From Triticum aestivum (lineage: Eukaryota > Streptophyta > Magnoliopsida > Poales > Poaceae): DNA of 64,000 nucleotides. The notes beneath the pieces are model-generated. The model was not told the DNA's origin and did no database searches. It saw nothing but the letters and a program-made list of their open reading frames with translations. The stretch's first letter is position 1; each line of letters begins with the position of its first letter. Position numbers and translations under genes: made by a program. Where the stretch lies: positions 188,575,716 through 188,639,715 of the forward strand of contig NC_057794.1 of NCBI RefSeq assembly GCF_018294505.1, read 5' to 3'. Positions 48,546 to 58,713 of this stretch are shown here, piece by piece.

Positions 48546-49206
48546 AAGCTTAGGCTCTTGGTTGTCCTTGAATATTACCTTGGGGTTCCTTGGGCATCTC
48601 CAAGCTTAGGCTCTTGCCACTCCTTATTCCATAGTCCATCGAATCATTACCCAAAACTTGAAAACTTCACAACACAAAACTTAAACAAAAAATCTCATGA
48701 GCTCTGTTAGTATAAGAAAATAAACCACCACTTAGGTACTGTTGTGAACTCATTCTAAATTTATACTGGTGTAATATCTACTGTATTCCAACCTATATAT
48801 GGTTCATACCCTCCGATACTACTCATAGATTCATCAAAATAAGCAAACAACACATAAAAAACAGAATCTGTCAAAAATAGAACAGTCTGTAGTAATATGT
48901 ATGAAACGTATACTTATGTAATCCCAAAATTCTTAAATAAGTTGGTGAACGTGAGGAATTTGTCTATTAATCATCTGCAAAAAGAATCAACCTAATCGCA
49001 CTCTCCAGTAAAAAAACGGCAGCAAAACTCGTGAGTGCTAAAGTTTCTATTTTTTACAGCAAGATCGCAAAGACTTCACCCAAGTCTTCCCAAAGGTTCT
49101 ACTTGGCACAAACACTAATTAAAACATAAAAACTCAATCATAACAGAGGCTAGATAAATTATTTATTACTAAACAGGAGCAAAAAATCAAAGAACAAAAA
49201 TAAAGA

Positions 49207-49222
49207 TTGGGTTGCCTTCCAA
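49207..49222. other. Conserved hairpin 1, element B
   Basis: Minus strand TTGGAAGGCAACCCAA, with one stem position changed relative to G and E. It lies about 220 nt after the stop of the 232-codon frame. Confidence 0.55.
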
Positions 49223-49440
49223 CAAGCGCTAACGTTTAACACCCCTAGCTAGGCATGATGATTTCAATGATGCTCACATAAAAGATAAGAATTGAAACAT
49301 AAAGAGAGCAGAATGAAGAATATGACTAGTTCATTTAAGTCTAACCCACTTCCTATGCATAGGAATTTTGTGAGCAAACAACTTATGGGTGCAATAATCA
49401 ACTAGCATAGGAAGGCAAAGCAAGCATAGCTTCAAGATTT

Positions 49441-50139
49441 TCAGCACATAGAGAGGAAACTTGATATTATTGCAATTCCTACAAGCATATGTTCCTCCCT
49501 CATAATAATTTTCAGTAGCATCATGAATGAATTCAACAATATAACCATCACATAAATATTCTTTTCATGACCTACAAGCATAGAAAATTTACTACTCACC
49601 GCATAAGCAAAATTCTTCTCATTCATAATAGTGGGAGCAAACTCAACAAAATAACTATCATGTGAGTCATAATCCAATTGAAAACTAAAATCATGATGAC
49701 AAGTTTCATGGTTGTCATTATTCTTTATAGCATACATGTCATGATAATAATCATCATAGATAGCAACTTTGTTCTCATAATCAATTGGAACCTCTTCCAA
49801 AATAGTGGATTCATCACTAAATAAAGTCATGACCTCTCCAAATCCACATTCATCAATATAATCATCATAAATAGGAGGCATGCTTTCATCATAATAAATT
49901 TGCTCATCAAAACTTGGGGTACAAAAAATATCATCTTCATCAAACATAGCATCCCCAAGCTTGTGGCTTTGCATATCATTAGCATCATGGGTATTCAAAG
50001 AATTCATACTAACAACATTGCAATCATGCTCATCATCCAAAGATTTAGTGCCAAACATTTTAATACATTCTTCTTCTAACACTTTGGCACAATTATCGGA
50101 ATCCTTCTTTTCAAGAAAGACATTAAAAAGATAAAGCAT
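49441..50139 (-). CDS. Acidic 232-residue protein of element B, function unknown
   Basis: One uninterrupted frame from ATG at 50139 to the stop at 49441. It is the first gene after the primer site, the gag position. The protein is rich in Asp, Glu, Tyr, His and Met (for example residues 65-160 contain DEDDIF, YDESMPPIYDDY and YDDYYHDMY) and ends in a hydrophobic stretch. There is no CCHC knuckle, no protease DTG and no RT motif. KLGDA, GFGEVMTL, TILEE and DSYFVEF recur in the broken G homologue. It may be a remnant of the second half of an Athila-type gag or a family-specific protein. The start is uncertain: homology in G extends upstream. Confidence 0.55.
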   Translation of the reverse strand: MLYLFNVFLEKKDSDNCAKVLEEECIKMFGTKSLDDEHDCNVVSMNSLNTHDANDMQSHKLGDAMFDEDDIFCTPSFDEQIYYDESMPPIYDDYIDECGFGEVMTLFSDESTILEEVPIDYENKVAIYDDYYHDMYAIKNNDNHETCHHDFSFQLDYDSHDSYFVEFAPTIMNEKNFAYAVSSKFSMLVGHEKNIYVMVILLNSFMMLLKIIMREEHMLVGIAIISSFLSMC

Positions 50140-50255
50140 AAAGGCAACCTTAATTCCATATTTTGTAGCTTTCTATTATAGACTGAACTAATGATAAAAC
50201 AAGAAACAAAAAGATTCGATTGCAAGATCTAAAGATATACCTTCAAGCGCTAACC

Positions 50256-50273
50256 TCCCCGGCAACGGCGCCA
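50256..50273 (-). other. Primer binding site of element B
   Basis: Minus strand TGGCGCCGTTGCCGGGGA, 10 bases from the LTR end at 50284. Identical to the site in G. Confidence 0.8.
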
Positions 50274-50283
50274 GAAAAGAGCT

Positions 50284-51967
50284 TGATGTATACTACACAA
50301 CCTTCTTCTTGAAGACGTCGTTGGGCCTCCAAGTGCATAGGTTTGTAGGATAGTAGCAAATTTACCTCAAGTGGATGACCTGAGGTTTATCAATCCGTGG
50401 GAGGCGTAGGATGAAGATGGTCTCTCTCAAACAACCCTGCAACAAAATAGCAAAGAGTCTCTTGTGTCCCCAACACACCCAATACAATGGTAAATTGTAT
50501 AGGTGCACTAGTTCGGTGAAGAGATAGTGATACAAGTGCAATATGGATGGTAGATATAAGTTTTTGTAATCTAAAAATATAAAAACAGCAAGGTAGCAAG
50601 TGGTAAAAGTGAGCATAAACGGTATTGCAATGCTAGGAAACAAGGCCTAGGGTTCATATTTTCACTAGTGCAAGTCCTCTCAACAATAATAACATAACTG
50701 AATCATATAACTATCCCTCAACATGCAACAAAGAGTCACTCCAAAGTCACTAATAGCGGAAAACAAACGAAGAGAGTATTGTAGGGTACGAAACCACCTC
50801 AAAGCTATTCTTTCCGATCCATCCGTTGGGCTATTCCTATAAGTGCCACAAACAGCCCTAGAGTTCGTAGTAAAATAACACCTTAAGATGCAAATCAACC
50901 AAAACCCTAATGTCACCTAGATACTCCAATGTAACCTCAAGTATCTGTGGGTATGATTATACGATATGCATCACACAATCTCGATTCATCTATTCAACCA
51001 ACACAAAGAACTTCAAAGAGTGCCCCAAAGTTTCTACCAGAGAGTCAAGACAAAAACGTGTGCCAACCCATATGCATAAGTTCACGAGGTCACGGAACTC
51101 GCAAGTTCATCACCAAAGCATACATCAATTGGATCATGTGATATCCCATTGTCACCACAGATAAGCACATGCAAGACATACATCTAGTGTTCTCAAATCC
51201 TTAAAGACTCAATCCGATAAGATAACTTCAAAGGGAAAACTCAATTCATCACAAGAGAGTAGAGGGGGAGAAACATCATTAGATCCAAATATAATAGCAA
51301 AGCTCGCGATACATCAAGATCGTGCCGACTCAAGAACACGAGAGAGAGAGAGAGAGAGAGAGAGATCAAACACATAGCTACTGGTACATACCCTCAGCCC
51401 CGAGGGAGAACTACTCCCTCATCGTCATGGAGAGCGTCGGGATGATGAAGATGGCCACTGGAGAGGGATTCACCCCCCCCCCCCCTCTGGCAGGGTGCCG
51501 GAACGGGTCTAGATTGGTTTTCGGTGGCTACGGAGGCTTCTGGTGGCTGAACTCCTGATCTAGGTTTCTTTCTGGAAGTTTTGGGTTATATAAGAGGTGT
51601 TGGAGTCGGGAACAAGGCAGGGGGGTCTTCAGGCTGTCCACGAGGCAGGAGGCGTGCCTAGGGGGTGGGTGCACCCCCACCCTCATGGGCAGCCCGAGAC
51701 TATTCTGGCCCAATTCTTTTACTTCCCGGCCTTGTTCTGGTCCAAAACTAAATTCCGTAAAGTTTCATGTCAATTGGACTCCGTTTGGTATTCCTTTTCT
51801 GTAAAACTCAAAAACAAGGAAAAACAGAAACTGGCACTGGGCTCTAGGTTAATAGGTTAGTCCCAAAAATCATATAAAATAGCATATAAATGCATATAAA
51901 ACATCCAAGGTTGATAATATAATAGCATGGAACAATAAAAAATTATAGATATGTTGGAGATGTATCA
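50284..51967 (-). repeat. Element B, 5' LTR (1684 bp)
   Basis: Colinear with 44797-46454. The GA run is longer here (51340-51365) than in the other LTR. The TATA box reads TATATAA on the minus strand (51586-51592). The U3 hairpin region has decayed to a different imperfect inverted repeat (about 51660-51682). Confidence 0.88.
51586..51592 (-). promoter_or_regulatory. TATA box of the element B 5' LTR
   Basis: TATATAA on the minus strand, about 375 bp into the LTR, in the same context as the changed box in the other LTR. Confidence 0.5.
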
Positions 51968-51972
51968 TCCGG

Positions 51973-52393
51973 CACCTAGATAGTCTTCTTGTCTTATTGT
52001 CTTCGACTCTTCTCACCAGTGCGTAGCTAAGTGCTTTCACAGGCCGTGAGCATAGTCATTGGGGGACAGTGTCGACGGCCAGCCGGAGCATGGTGCTTCC
52101 ACTAGGACGTGGGTGGGAGCCCCTGAGGCGCGAGGGCGGCACTCCAGAGACTCCGGGGCGTGTACGACCCCATTCATTATTACGTGAGATTGTCACGAGC
52201 GAAGACCTTCACAGGCATGAGCCTTACTTCATATCGCCAGGCGAGGGCCCCGCCTCGCGCCGCCCTCGACCACCGTTGGGGCGTCCGGAAATTAGGACGA
52301 CACCAAGGGGAAAAGGGGATGCTAGCAGCGCCCTCGGCGACCACGGGCCCTCAGCCGGGGGGAAAGCTCGCCAGTGCCTCCCCGGCAGAGGAC
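51973..52393 (-). other. Family C sequence between element B and gag
   Basis: GC-rich sequence downstream of the gag pseudogene on the minus strand. No RT, RNase H or integrase motif is visible, so the pol gene expected here is absent. Confidence 0.45.
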
Positions 52394-53377
52394 CTAGGCG
52401 ATGCCTTGCTCCAGGGGATGCAAGGAGGGGCCTTGCTCCTGGCTCCTCCCCCGCAGCCCCCAATGCGCTTCCCCTGGCGAGATGGGGGCTGCCATGCTAG
52501 GGCCGTCGTCCACCGCTATGACCTGACTCACTTGCGACCCATGGTTAGCGTAAGCCTGCTCCTGAGAGATTAGTGTTACCCTGTAGCTGTTGTCCCCGGC
52601 GTGGTCTGCGAGGCTCCTGGGCGGCTCCTGGAAGGCCTCAGCTTCCAGCCTCTCCTGTTCCCAACCCGGATCGAGGAACGAACCGGGGTCGTCTTCTGGT
52701 GTGTACTCCTGGTCCATCATGCGGGGCACATAGGCGTCCGGAGCCGTCACCACAGAAACCTCGTTGAGGTGCCCCATGCTCCATGCCGCCTGGCTCGGCG
52801 CACCAGGATAATTGGGTGGCATCCTTCCGGGACCGTGGGTGCCGATGCTTACGCCTGCGCCCATTGGGGGAGGCACAGGTGTGGTTGGGTGTCCGGCGCT
52901 GCTGGTTGTGACGGTGCCGACCAAACCTCCTAGTGCGCCTGGGGGCGCACGGGCGCGACGAGGCCCACCGTGCGATCCAGCCACAGCCTGAGGCATAAGA
53001 AAGGAGAAGAAAGGCGGCGCACCCCTGGCTGCAGCGTCCAACAGCTCCGCAACATGCTCCAGCAATGCATCCCAGCCGCTCTCCATAAGTCGGCATCACA
53101 GCAGCTCCCGCGCCACTATGAGCGCGGCCCTCATGTTTGCTTGTTCCCATCAGGAGTGCGGCGCCGTTGCCGCAGCGTAGCTTGAGGCCCTTGCGGCGGC
53201 CCGTGCACGCCGTGGGGTAAGGTTGGAAGGCGTCAGACCACACCGCCCGCGCCCCTCGGCGCTTGGCGGTGCGCGCGCCACCTGGAGTGCAGAGTTGAGG
53301 TCTTCTTGGGCGGACGACGCCGCTTGGGCTGGCTAGGCTGCCCAGCGATCGGCGTCGGCCCTCGGGTCACTGGACAT
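52394..53377 (-). pseudogene. Family C gag N-terminal region, broken by stops
   Basis: On the minus strand an in-frame ATG at 53377 (MSSDPRADADRWAA) starts about 54 bases after the primer-site-like sequence. The frame continues to 52394 with three stops: one TAG (expected CAG) and two TGA (expected CGA). The uninterrupted part starts at 53086 (MESGWDALLEHVAELLDAAA). The protein begins Ala-rich, has the run ALIVARELL, then a long low-complexity Pro/Ala/Gly segment. This fits the N-terminal half of gag in a grass Gypsy element of the Tat type; the capsid core and zinc knuckle are not seen. Confidence 0.55.
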
Positions 53378-53430
53378 CGGCGCTACAGAGTGCTGGCGGG
53401 GCTGCCGATGGAAGAGAGGCTTCGGCGCAC

Positions 53431-53447
53431 TCCTACCTAGCGCGCCA
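53431..53447 (-). other. Primer-site-like sequence of the minus-oriented C element
   Basis: Minus strand TGGCGCGCTAGGTAGGA, a type seen at the start of the internal region of grass Tat-like elements, directly before gag. No LTR end is present beside it, so the junction is rearranged. Confidence 0.5.
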
Positions 53448-53547
53448 AACAAGTTTCTGGCCTTGCCCAATCACAACATCGCTCCACAGCATCCATGTCA
53501 GACGCACGTCGAGCTCGGTAGGGGTGCACTGAAGCCTCTACCGAAGG

Positions 53548-53642
53548 CCTCTGGCTAGTGGAGGAGTGGCATCGCATGAAGGTGGCTATCAACCTCGGGC
53601 TCCTCCAGCGCGAGCATGCCGATGCAGAGGCCGAGGCATCCA
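53548..53642 (+). pseudogene. Family C exon 2 fragment, plus strand
   Basis: About 95 bp matching 42968-43065 (GAGGAGTGGCATCGC, AAGGTGGCTATCAACCTCGG). It stops abruptly at 53642 against exon 1 sequence in the opposite orientation. Confidence 0.75.
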
Positions 53643-53916
53643 GCGCGGGGCACGGTTGGTGAGGCTCCCGAGGAGACGACCTCAGGAGTGCTGGGCTGAG
53701 GAGAGCCCTCGGGCACCACCTCATGATGGCCAGCCAAGACCTCGGAAGCTTCAACCTTAGGAGCAGCGGACTGCGTCGCCCCCTCAGCTGTCACCCCCAG
53801 GCAAGAGTCACGTGCTCCCGGGGGTGGCACCTCGGGAGCCTCGGGCGGCGTCGATGCCTCAGCACTCGCGCCTCCGGCCTCCAGTGATGCTCGCCCCCTG
53901 CATTCACTCATGGGGC
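53643..53916 (-). pseudogene. Family C antisense gene exon 1, C-terminal part, second plus-oriented copy
   Basis: Minus-strand sequence matching 39855-40130 (ARDSCLG, EGATQS, EVLAGHH, VPEGSPQPSTPE). It joins an inverted exon 2 piece on the left and is interrupted on the right by solo LTR J, with its continuation at 55508. Confidence 0.75.
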
Positions 53917-53921
53917 AAGCT
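53917..53921. repeat. Left target-site duplicate of solo LTR J (AAGCT)
   Basis: AAGCT is repeated at 55503-55507. The uninterrupted copy at about 40130-40145 reads GGGGCAAGCTCAGCACTGG. Confidence 0.95.
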
Positions 53922-55125
53922 TGCTACGTCTTGAGCGCTGCGTTGGATTTCCCCAAAAAGGAGAGGATGATGCAGCAAAGTAGCATAAGTATTTCCCTCA
54001 GTTTTTGAGAACCAAGGTATCAATCCAGTAGGAGGCCATGCACAAGTCCCTCGTACCTACACAAAAACAATAGCTCAATGCAACCAATGCGCTTAGGGGT
54101 TGTCAATCCCTTCACGGTCATTTGAGAAAGTGAGATCTGATAGAGATGGTAAATAATATTTTTGGTATTTTTGGTATAGAGATGCAAAGTAAAAGGTAAA
54201 AGCAAAGCAAAAGCAAAGCAATAATAAAGTGATGGAGATTGATATGATGAGAAAAAGACTCAGGGGGCATAGGTTTCACTAGTGGCTTCTCTCAAGAGCA
54301 TAAGAATTCTATGGTGGGTGAACAAATTACTATTGAGCAATTGACATAATTGAGCATAGTTATGAGAATATCTAGGTATGATCATGTATATAGGCATCAC
54401 GTCCGAGACAAGTAGACCGGCTCCTGCCTGCATCTACTACTATTACTCCACTCATCGACTGCTATCCAGCATGCATCTAGAGTATTAAGTTAAAAACAGA
54501 GTAACGCCTTAAGCAAGATGACATGATGTAGAGGGATAGTTTCATGCAATATGATAAAAAAACCATCTTGTTATCCTCGATGGCAACGATATAATATGTG
54601 CCTTGCTGCCCCTTCTGTCACTAGGAAAGGACACCGCAAGATCGAACCCAAAGCTAAGCACTTCTCCCATGGCAGGAACAACCAATCTAGTAGGCCAAAC
54701 CAAACTGATAATTCAAAGAGACTTGCAAAGATAACCAATCATACATAAAAGAATTCCGAGAAGATTCAAATATTATTCATAGATACACTTGATCATAAAC
54801 CCACAATTCATCGGTCTCAACAAACACGCCGCAAAAAGAAGATTACATCGAATAGATCTCCACTAGAGAGGGGGAGAACATTGTATTGAGATCCAAAAAG
54901 AGAGAAGAAGCCATCTAGCTACTAACTATGGACCCGTAGGTCTGAAGTAAACTACTCACACTTCATCGGAGAGGCTTGGATGAGGATGTAGAAGCCCTCC
55001 GTGATCGATGCCCCCTCCGGCGGAGCTCTGAAACAGGCCCCAAGATGGGATCTCGTGGATACAGAAAGTTGCGGCGGTGGAATTAGGTTTTTGGCTCCGT
55101 ATCTGATCATTTGGGGGTACGTGGG

Positions 55126-55133
55126 TATATATA
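55126..55133 (-). promoter_or_regulatory. TATA box of solo LTR J
   Basis: CCTATATATACCC on the minus strand, about 370 bp into the LTR. Confidence 0.5.
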
Positions 55134-55178
55134 GGAGGAAGAAGTACGTCGGTGGAGTAACAGGGGGCCCACGAGGGT

Positions 55179-55211
55179 GGGGGCGCGCCTAGTAGGGTAG
55201 GGCGCGCCCCC
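55179..55211. other. U3 hairpin of solo LTR J
   Basis: GGGGGCGCGCC (55179-55189) pairs perfectly with GGCGCGCCCCC (55201-55211) around an 11-nt loop. An outer stem (CCACGAGG with CCTCGTGG) extends it. It is about 46 bp upstream of the TATA box. Confidence 0.75.
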
Positions 55212-55507
55212 TACCTCGTGGCCTCCTGTTACGTGCCTTGACGTATGGTCCAAGTCTCTTGAGTTGTATTCGGTGAGAAAATCACGTTCCCGAAGGTTTC
55301 ATTCCGTTTGGACTGTGTTTGATATTCCTTTTCTTCGAAACCCTAAAACAGGCAAAAAACTGCAATTCTGGGCTGGGCCTCCGGTTAATAGGTTAGTCTC
55401 GAAAATAATATAAAAGTGGATAATAAAGCCCAATATAGTCCAAAACAGTAGATAATATAGCATGAAGCAATCAAAAATTATAGATACATTGGAGTCGTAT
55501 CAAAGCT

Positions 55508-56529
55508 CGGCGCTGGTGGTAGGGAGGAGAGTCACGGAGACAGGGTTATCGTGGGGCCCTTCAAGGCCAACTGGATGCAGCCCCCATTCATCGAAGGGGG
55601 GCATCTGCCCCACGAACTCCACCCTGTTTGAGCAGCAGTACAAGAGACAGCCCTCCTGCGGCATGTCAGCTGGCGAAGGTTCGCCCATCAAGACCTCGAG
55701 CACAGTTCTTCGCGCCTCGAGCGGAAGCCCCGACTCCTAAAGCCTCATGCGAACCTGGCCGCCAGACAGGGCCCATAGTGGCCAGGAATGGCGCTGAGTG
55801 GAGCGACGCGGCGTCGGAGGAACTCCTTCATCACCATGGGCGCGGTCACGCCAAGATCTTTCGGCCTCTTCAACCGGAGCGAGACGAAGGCAAGGCGGGG
55901 GTCAGCGAGCTTCTCGTGGCCCCAGCCGGAGATGGGAACGGCGGGCGCCGAGGGGGGCGAGAGCAAGGGGCTGAGCAACGCCCACATACACCCACCATTC
56001 CCAAAACTCGCTTGAGGATGATGGAAGCTCAAAATCGATCCCCAAGCCAGCCATCACAGCCATGGCCTAGAAACTCAAGCATCCCAAGCACTGCCGAGGG
56101 CTAGTTAGGTGCAGCGAGAAGAAATGGTGCAGTAGGGCCACGGAAGGGGGAATGCCCTCCATGGCCTCGTAGACGAAAGTGAAGACGGCAAGAAGGGAGA
56201 CTGATTGGGGATCCATGTGCAACATATGGATCTGATAGTGGGAGAGCACGAAGTTGAAGAAGGCAGAGAAAGGAGGAACTAGGCCAGCCCACAGGGCGTC
56301 GATGAGGAATGGAACCTCGGTGGTTTTCCTGTCGACGGAGGCGCGCGATGCGGGCCAGGCCGCCATCCTCCACCATTTGTTGAAGTCAGCAGTGAGCGCA
56401 GGGCGGACCTTGTCCATGGCTTCCTGGTTGAGCACCAATGGCCGGCCAACGGCGGGTTCAACGGCCGGGGGGCGGCCCGGCTAAAAACTGAGTCTTCTTC
56501 TTTTCCTTCTTCGTTCGCCGAGGCGCCAT
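55508..56529 (-). pseudogene. Family C antisense gene exon 1, second copy (PF04195-like)
   Basis: ATG at 56529 (MAPRRTKKEKKK). A run of six G against five in the first copy (near 56468) shifts the frame about 20 codons in. The domain is then open from 56438 (MVLNQEAMDKV) with VPFLIDALWAGLVPPFSAFF, YQIHMLHMDPQSVSLLAVF and FFSLHLTSPRQC. Further frames follow to 55508, including DLGVTAPMVMKEFLRRRVAP. The gene is therefore broken, but the domain body is well kept. It points away from the LTR at 56824, as in the first copy. Confidence 0.72.
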
Positions 56530-56823
56530 GGCAGCGAGGAAGGCCGGCCCAGGACAGATTGTAAGAGGAGGTTATTGTTTCAGAAAGGCAGGAGAGTTGG
56601 AGGGGTGCGTCACCAGCAATGGGGGATAACTAGGTGAGCCCCGGTGGCCGCCTAGCCAGGCGGATATCAAGGCTGCATGGGGAAGCGAAGATGCCCACGT
56701 CCAATCAACCGCCACGCGTCAAACGAGGCCGCGTGCTATTGGGGCCCGCGGCGCTCTGCACTTGCCCTTCGCTTCGCTTCGCCTCAAAGCCAAGCCCGAG
56801 CGTGCCTTAGGCCCGGGGGCTAC
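56530..56823 (+). other. Family C spacer and polypurine tract, second copy
   Basis: Non-coding leader of the antisense gene, ending GGCCCGGGGGCTAC before TGTCGGCG. Confidence 0.7.
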
Positions 56824-57724
56824 TGTCGGCGTCCTAGGGACGGGGGTCCCCAGACTTGCCTTCCTGCGGCCCACGGCGTGGCTCCACCAGCGGCCCTGTA
56901 CGACCCATCTTCACCAACAAACACTCAAGACCATCATGAGGGGCCAAGCCTCGTGAGGCGGACGACACAAGGCCTCCTCGGGGGTGGCCTCACCAGTCTG
57001 GCTTGCGAGGGGCGGAGAGATCAAGGCAAGGAGCACCTCGCGAGGTTCCTGTGATGCGAGCCATGACGACCAAGGCCAGGTGGGCGCCAGCGCGTGTAGT
57101 GTCCTTGTTTCCCCTTTGGTGCTAAAGAAGCAAGTGCAGGCACGGAGTCCCGAGGTGTCAAGCAAAGGTTTCCATATCGGTGCAACGAGACCAAGGCCAG
57201 CATGACGGTAGGACGGAGGTCACCGTGGAGCCCAGGACGGCGTCACCACTAGAGCCTTTGGCAGGTGAAGACAATCTTTTGTCAAGATAGCTTGTACTAG
57301 TTGTCCCCCTTCAAACTGGTCGTTGTGGGATCCCTTCCCGTCTAATATTTGGGAAGAGGACCCGGGCCTCTATAAGTAGGACTAGCCACCACCGTAGGGA
57401 GGCATCTCATCTTGGACTGGATCCATTCCACCAAGGCCACCAGACAAGCTGACCAAGCACAAGAACACCTCTACTCAGGAGGTTGTTCTTCCCTTGTAAT
57501 TATTCATCCTCAGCCCCGGAGGCAATCCACCACACCACACTGGAGTAGGATAGTACACCACATCGGTGGCCCGAACCAGTATAAATCTTGTGTCCCTTTG
57601 TTCTGCGGGTTGCACGCGCTAAGCCTTGAGATTGTGGTGAGCACGAGAGCTAGAGGGGGATAAATCTTCGTGCGCACCCTAGTGTTCGAACCTCAAGGGT
57701 TTTGCCAGAACCCGAAATCTCACA
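56824..57724 (+). repeat. Family C 3' LTR, complete (about 901 bp)
   Basis: Starts TGTCGGCGTCCTAGGGAC after the polypurine tract and ends CCGAAATCTCACA. It has a TATA box (57371-57378) and a long leader. The end is slightly degenerate against the expected CCGACA. Element E coding sequence begins immediately after it. Confidence 0.75.
57371..57378 (+). promoter_or_regulatory. TATA box of the family C LTR
   Basis: CTCTATAAGTAGG about 550 bp into the LTR, an arrangement typical of Tat-type LTR promoters. Confidence 0.55.
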
Positions 57725-57727
57725 ACT

Positions 57728-57943
57728 CCCGTTAAAATTGGTAGAGCCTCTAAGAACAAGGGTGCAACCTCTAGTAATAGTAATAAAGAAGATCTTAAGA
57801 TGATTGGTATCCACCCAGATTTTGTTGAAGTGATAAGAGATCCTTTTTGCAAGAATGTGATGTTTGGATTTATTCCAAGAAGTGTTGTTATTGAAGATCT
57901 TTATGCCAAATCTTTGAAGGATTCTAAGTGTTTGATTGAATAG
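57728..57943 (+). pseudogene. Element E gag-like protein, C-terminal 71 codons
   Basis: Open from the C junction to TAG at 57941-57943. Residues include GIHPDFVEVIRDP, NVMFGFIPRSVVIEDLYAK and SLKDSKCLIE. There is no start because the 5' part is missing. It is the last coding sequence before the non-coding module, so by position the end of gag. It does not resemble the acidic protein of B. Confidence 0.6.
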
Positions 57944-58012
57944 TTGGACAAAGATGACAAAACTTAGATCCTTGCTTTATGCCTAGCTAAGGGCGTAAAA
58001 CTATATTGCTTG

Positions 58013-58028
58013 TTGGGAGGCAACCCAA
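58013..58028. other. Conserved hairpin 1, element E
   Basis: TTGGGAGGCAACCCAA, identical to G, about 70 nt after the gag stop. Confidence 0.65.
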
Positions 58029-58688
58029 TGAATAAAATTTATTTTTGTTTTTTGCTTCTTTTTTTAGTGTTAGCACAATTATGGTACTGTTATGATTGTG
58101 TTTTTTATGTTTTAATTAGTGTTTGTGCCAAGTAAAGCCTTTAGAATCTTCTTGGGTGATAGTTGTTTGATCTTGCTGGAAAAAAACAGAAACTTTTATG
58201 CTCACGAAAGTAATTATAATTTTTTATCATAGAGCGATAAAATACCCATTCCACTTTTAGTATATCAATATACAAATTTCTCAGGTCATCCTAAATTTTC
58301 AGAATTTTTGGAGTTACAGGAGTATTCAAAATAGTCAGATTGCTACAGACTGTTCTGTTTTGACAGATTCTGTTTTCTTTGTGTTGTGTACTTATTTTGA
58401 TGGCTCTATGGTTTTCTTTGATGAGTTTTTGCCATAGAAAATTTGGAATACAGTAGATATAATACAAGAACAAAATATGAATTGGTTTGATACAACACTT
58501 ATAGTGGTGACTTATTATTTTCTTATACTAACGGATCTCATGAAGGTTTTGTTGAGTTTTGTGTGATTGAAGTTTTCAAGTTTTGGGTTATCTTATGATG
58601 GATGAAGGAATGAGGAGTAGAAGATCCTAAGCCTGGGGATGCCCTAGAATCCAAGCTATTAACCAAAAATGAGAAACCAACTAAGCTT

Positions 58689-58713
58689 GGGGATGCCCCC
58701 GAGTGGCATCCCC
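58689..58713. other. Conserved hairpin 2, element E
   Basis: GGGGATGCC (58689-58697) pairs with GGCATCCCC (58705-58713), 7-nt loop. It is preceded by AAGCTT and followed by TCTTTCTTC. Confidence 0.75.

Larger units (their letters stand above)
46470..49440 (-). other. Element B non-coding internal module
   Basis: About 3 kb without a convincing frame. It is the inverted equivalent of G 22289-24866 plus 37342-37532 and of F 10762-12189, with the A-rich AAAGGCC stretch (47240-47310, T-rich on plus), hairpin 2 (48522-48545) and hairpin 1 (49207-49222). Confidence 0.7.
44797..51967 (-). mobile_element. Element B: Athila-like non-autonomous retrotransposon, complete
   Basis: Direct repeats 44797-46454 and 50284-51967 flank a 3.83 kb interior. 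On the minus strand the LTR starts TGATACGTCTCCAAC and ends GTAGACATCA. The primer site (50256-50273) and polypurine tract (46455-46469) give the orientation. Total length is 7.17 kb. It encodes one open frame of 232 codons and no pol. The internal 3' module is shared with F, G and E, while the LTR 3' end differs from G. Inserted in family C sequence. Confidence 0.88.
53922..55502 (-). mobile_element. Solo LTR J (1581 bp), Athila-like
   Basis: On the minus strand it starts TGATACGACTCCAATG and ends CAAGACGTAGCA, similar to the element G LTR. Perfect AAGCT duplicates flank it and there is no internal region, so it is a solo LTR. It has an 11-bp GC hairpin (55179-55211) and a TATA box (55126-55133). 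Confidence 0.92.
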
